Translations under genes and position numbers: made by a program
Notes under the pieces: generated by a model
What the model was told of the DNA's origin: nothing
Seen by the model: only the letters and a program-made list of their open reading frames with translations
The model's database searches: none
Shown here: piece after piece, positions 62,767 to 64,000 of the stretch
How the letters are laid out: each line of letters opens with the position of its first letter
How positions within the stretch are numbered: position 1 is the stretch's first letter
Source of the DNA: Karalla daura
Taxonomy: Eukaryota > Chordata > Actinopteri > Chaetodontiformes > Leiognathidae
Length of the DNA: 64,000 nucleotides
Assembly (NCBI GenBank): GCA_029224185.1
Contig: CM055206.1
Span: 11,574,683-11,638,682, forward strand
Direction of reading: 5' to 3'

Positions 62767-64000
62767 TGTGTGTGTGTGGCCTATTCCAGTCATTAAATAA
62801 TGAATGCTTGACATGCAAAACTAAAAAAAATGCTATTTTAAGCGTAGAAAAACACACATGCCAGTTTGGCATTCTTGGTATTTTTTAAACTTGCAGAACA
62901 TTTCAGGCAGGTGGTGCATAATAAGTGTTTTTGAAAAAGTGAATATGACCCCACCACAATGCTTCTTCTGGTGTGCAAAACAGTGTTGTTATATTGCATC
63001 TCAATCTGATGAATATGATTTAGATGCTGTGCAGACTCCCCTCGTGAAAACTGCTTCTTTTTTTTCCCCTCTCAGTCTCATTAAACATCCCTCCTCTTTA
63101 ATTATCTCAAATTCTGAATAACTTCATGTCATGGCGGGCTTCATGTGGTTTACCATGATTACAACACAAGAACCTTTGGGTGCCACGCTTGCATTCGCCT
63201 TCAGCTCTGTCACACAGAAAGGGCGTTGCAATGTGTGTTGTGGCTGTGTTGATTAGCTACTGCATTTGGGGACTAATTTCTTCCAGTGTTCCCCCGAGGC
63301 GTGTGTGTTGTTTTCGTTTTATTGTTCATGGGAGAAATGGCTCAGCCGGTAAAAATGGAAAAATCACTTAATTTTTCCCCCCTCTACTAAGCTACTGTTT
63401 TGGCCTTTGGAGCAGAGTCCTGTGTAGCCACTTGGATACTCTGGCTCCATTAAATAGTTTATGTTTATGGGCATGTGGAGGTAAAGGTGCTACCAAATCC
63501 TGTCAGTGACACATTGTAACCTTTGGGACATATGGGACATTTTTTACAGTATAACACACACTTAATGACAGCTCATGAATCAGAGAAAAGCAAAAAAAAA
63601 ACACTTCCTGTATTTACCTTTAGGTTTTTTTTTTTCCTCCAGAGCAGGAGAGGCCTGTGCTGTAGCTTTCGGAGGAGGTTTCTCCTCGGGACGCCTCAGG
63701 TTTCAGAGCTGGCAGTCTGATCAGAGCGTGCAGAGTTTGTGAGCCTTGGCACCAACACACAGCACCGGGTTCTGCGCACCCAGATTAACCTGCACAGTAG
63801 TTAAATAAACACACAACCATGCGTGGCCGCATGAATGGACGTTTCATCACCGCCTGCCACATTTCCGTGATCGCACTGGACTCACACCCCACTGCACTCC
63901 GTGATGCAATTAAAAATAACAGTCGGAACAGAAACATATGTGAAATGGCAGAGAGGTATAGGTGTGGGTACAAGCGTGCACAACAGTGAAATCCCCTCTA
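61880..64000. other. Right end of window, no gene supported
   Basis: Holds a (GT)n tract at about 62737-62779 and T-rich runs. Possible weak minus-strand exon candidates (62062-62149 after a ctccctgcag acceptor, and about 63790-63890) lack a clear partner site or similarity, so I do not call them. Confidence 0.4.

Noticed and set aside
63820..63990. 56-codon plus-strand ORF at the right edge
   Set aside because: No recognised domain, no splice context; an opposite-strand frame is also open, so coding is not supported.

Overview
This is nuclear DNA from a ray-finned fish, probably a percomorph teleost. The evidence is compact intron-rich vertebrate genes with GT-AG introns, dense CA/GT and AG/CT microsatellites, and several dispersed repeats typical of teleosts. 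There are no bacterial operons or phage features.

Layout. Positions 1 to about 22,800 are intergenic, with no exon I can support, only repeats and one CpG-rich block. zc3h14 (nuclear poly(A) RNA-binding CCCH zinc-finger protein) lies on the plus strand at 23,090-27,639. I resolved 17 coding exons that join in frame to 707 codons. An apparently intact 7SL (signal recognition particle) RNA gene follows at about 28,950-29,247, with an ATF/CRE site at about -50 and a CTCF-like motif just upstream. batf (bZIP transcription factor, 3 exons, 125 aa, the length I recall for the human protein) is at 33,834-37,989. flvcr2 (SLC49A2, a major facilitator superfamily choline transporter) fills 40,218-57,324, with a probable 3' UTR to about 58,985. 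The last 5 kb is mostly non-coding, with one candidate minus-strand exon of an unidentified membrane protein at 61,567-61,872.

Main discovery. flvcr2 has three alternative first coding exons (1a 40,218-40,742; 1b 42,774-43,424; 1c 44,597-45,247) in front of a single set of nine shared exons. Each encodes its own cytoplasmic N-terminus plus TM1-TM4 and the start of TM5. Each ends after the same Gly-Asn-Gln in phase 0 at a GT donor, so any of them can join shared exon 2. Predicted proteins are 480 aa (1a) and 522 aa (1b, 1c). Exons 1b and 1c are a tandem duplicate pair. Both keep the TM1 Trp but replace a TM4 Gln, thought to contact choline, with Thr. The locus therefore looks like a transporter with exchangeable N-terminal domain helices and separate promoters, which could change substrate, affinity or tissue use.

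batf next to flvcr2 matches the human 14q24 order. I know no functional link between zc3h14, 7SL, batf and flvcr2. Exon limits come from reading splice sites, phase and remembered family similarity, not from transcripts or searches.
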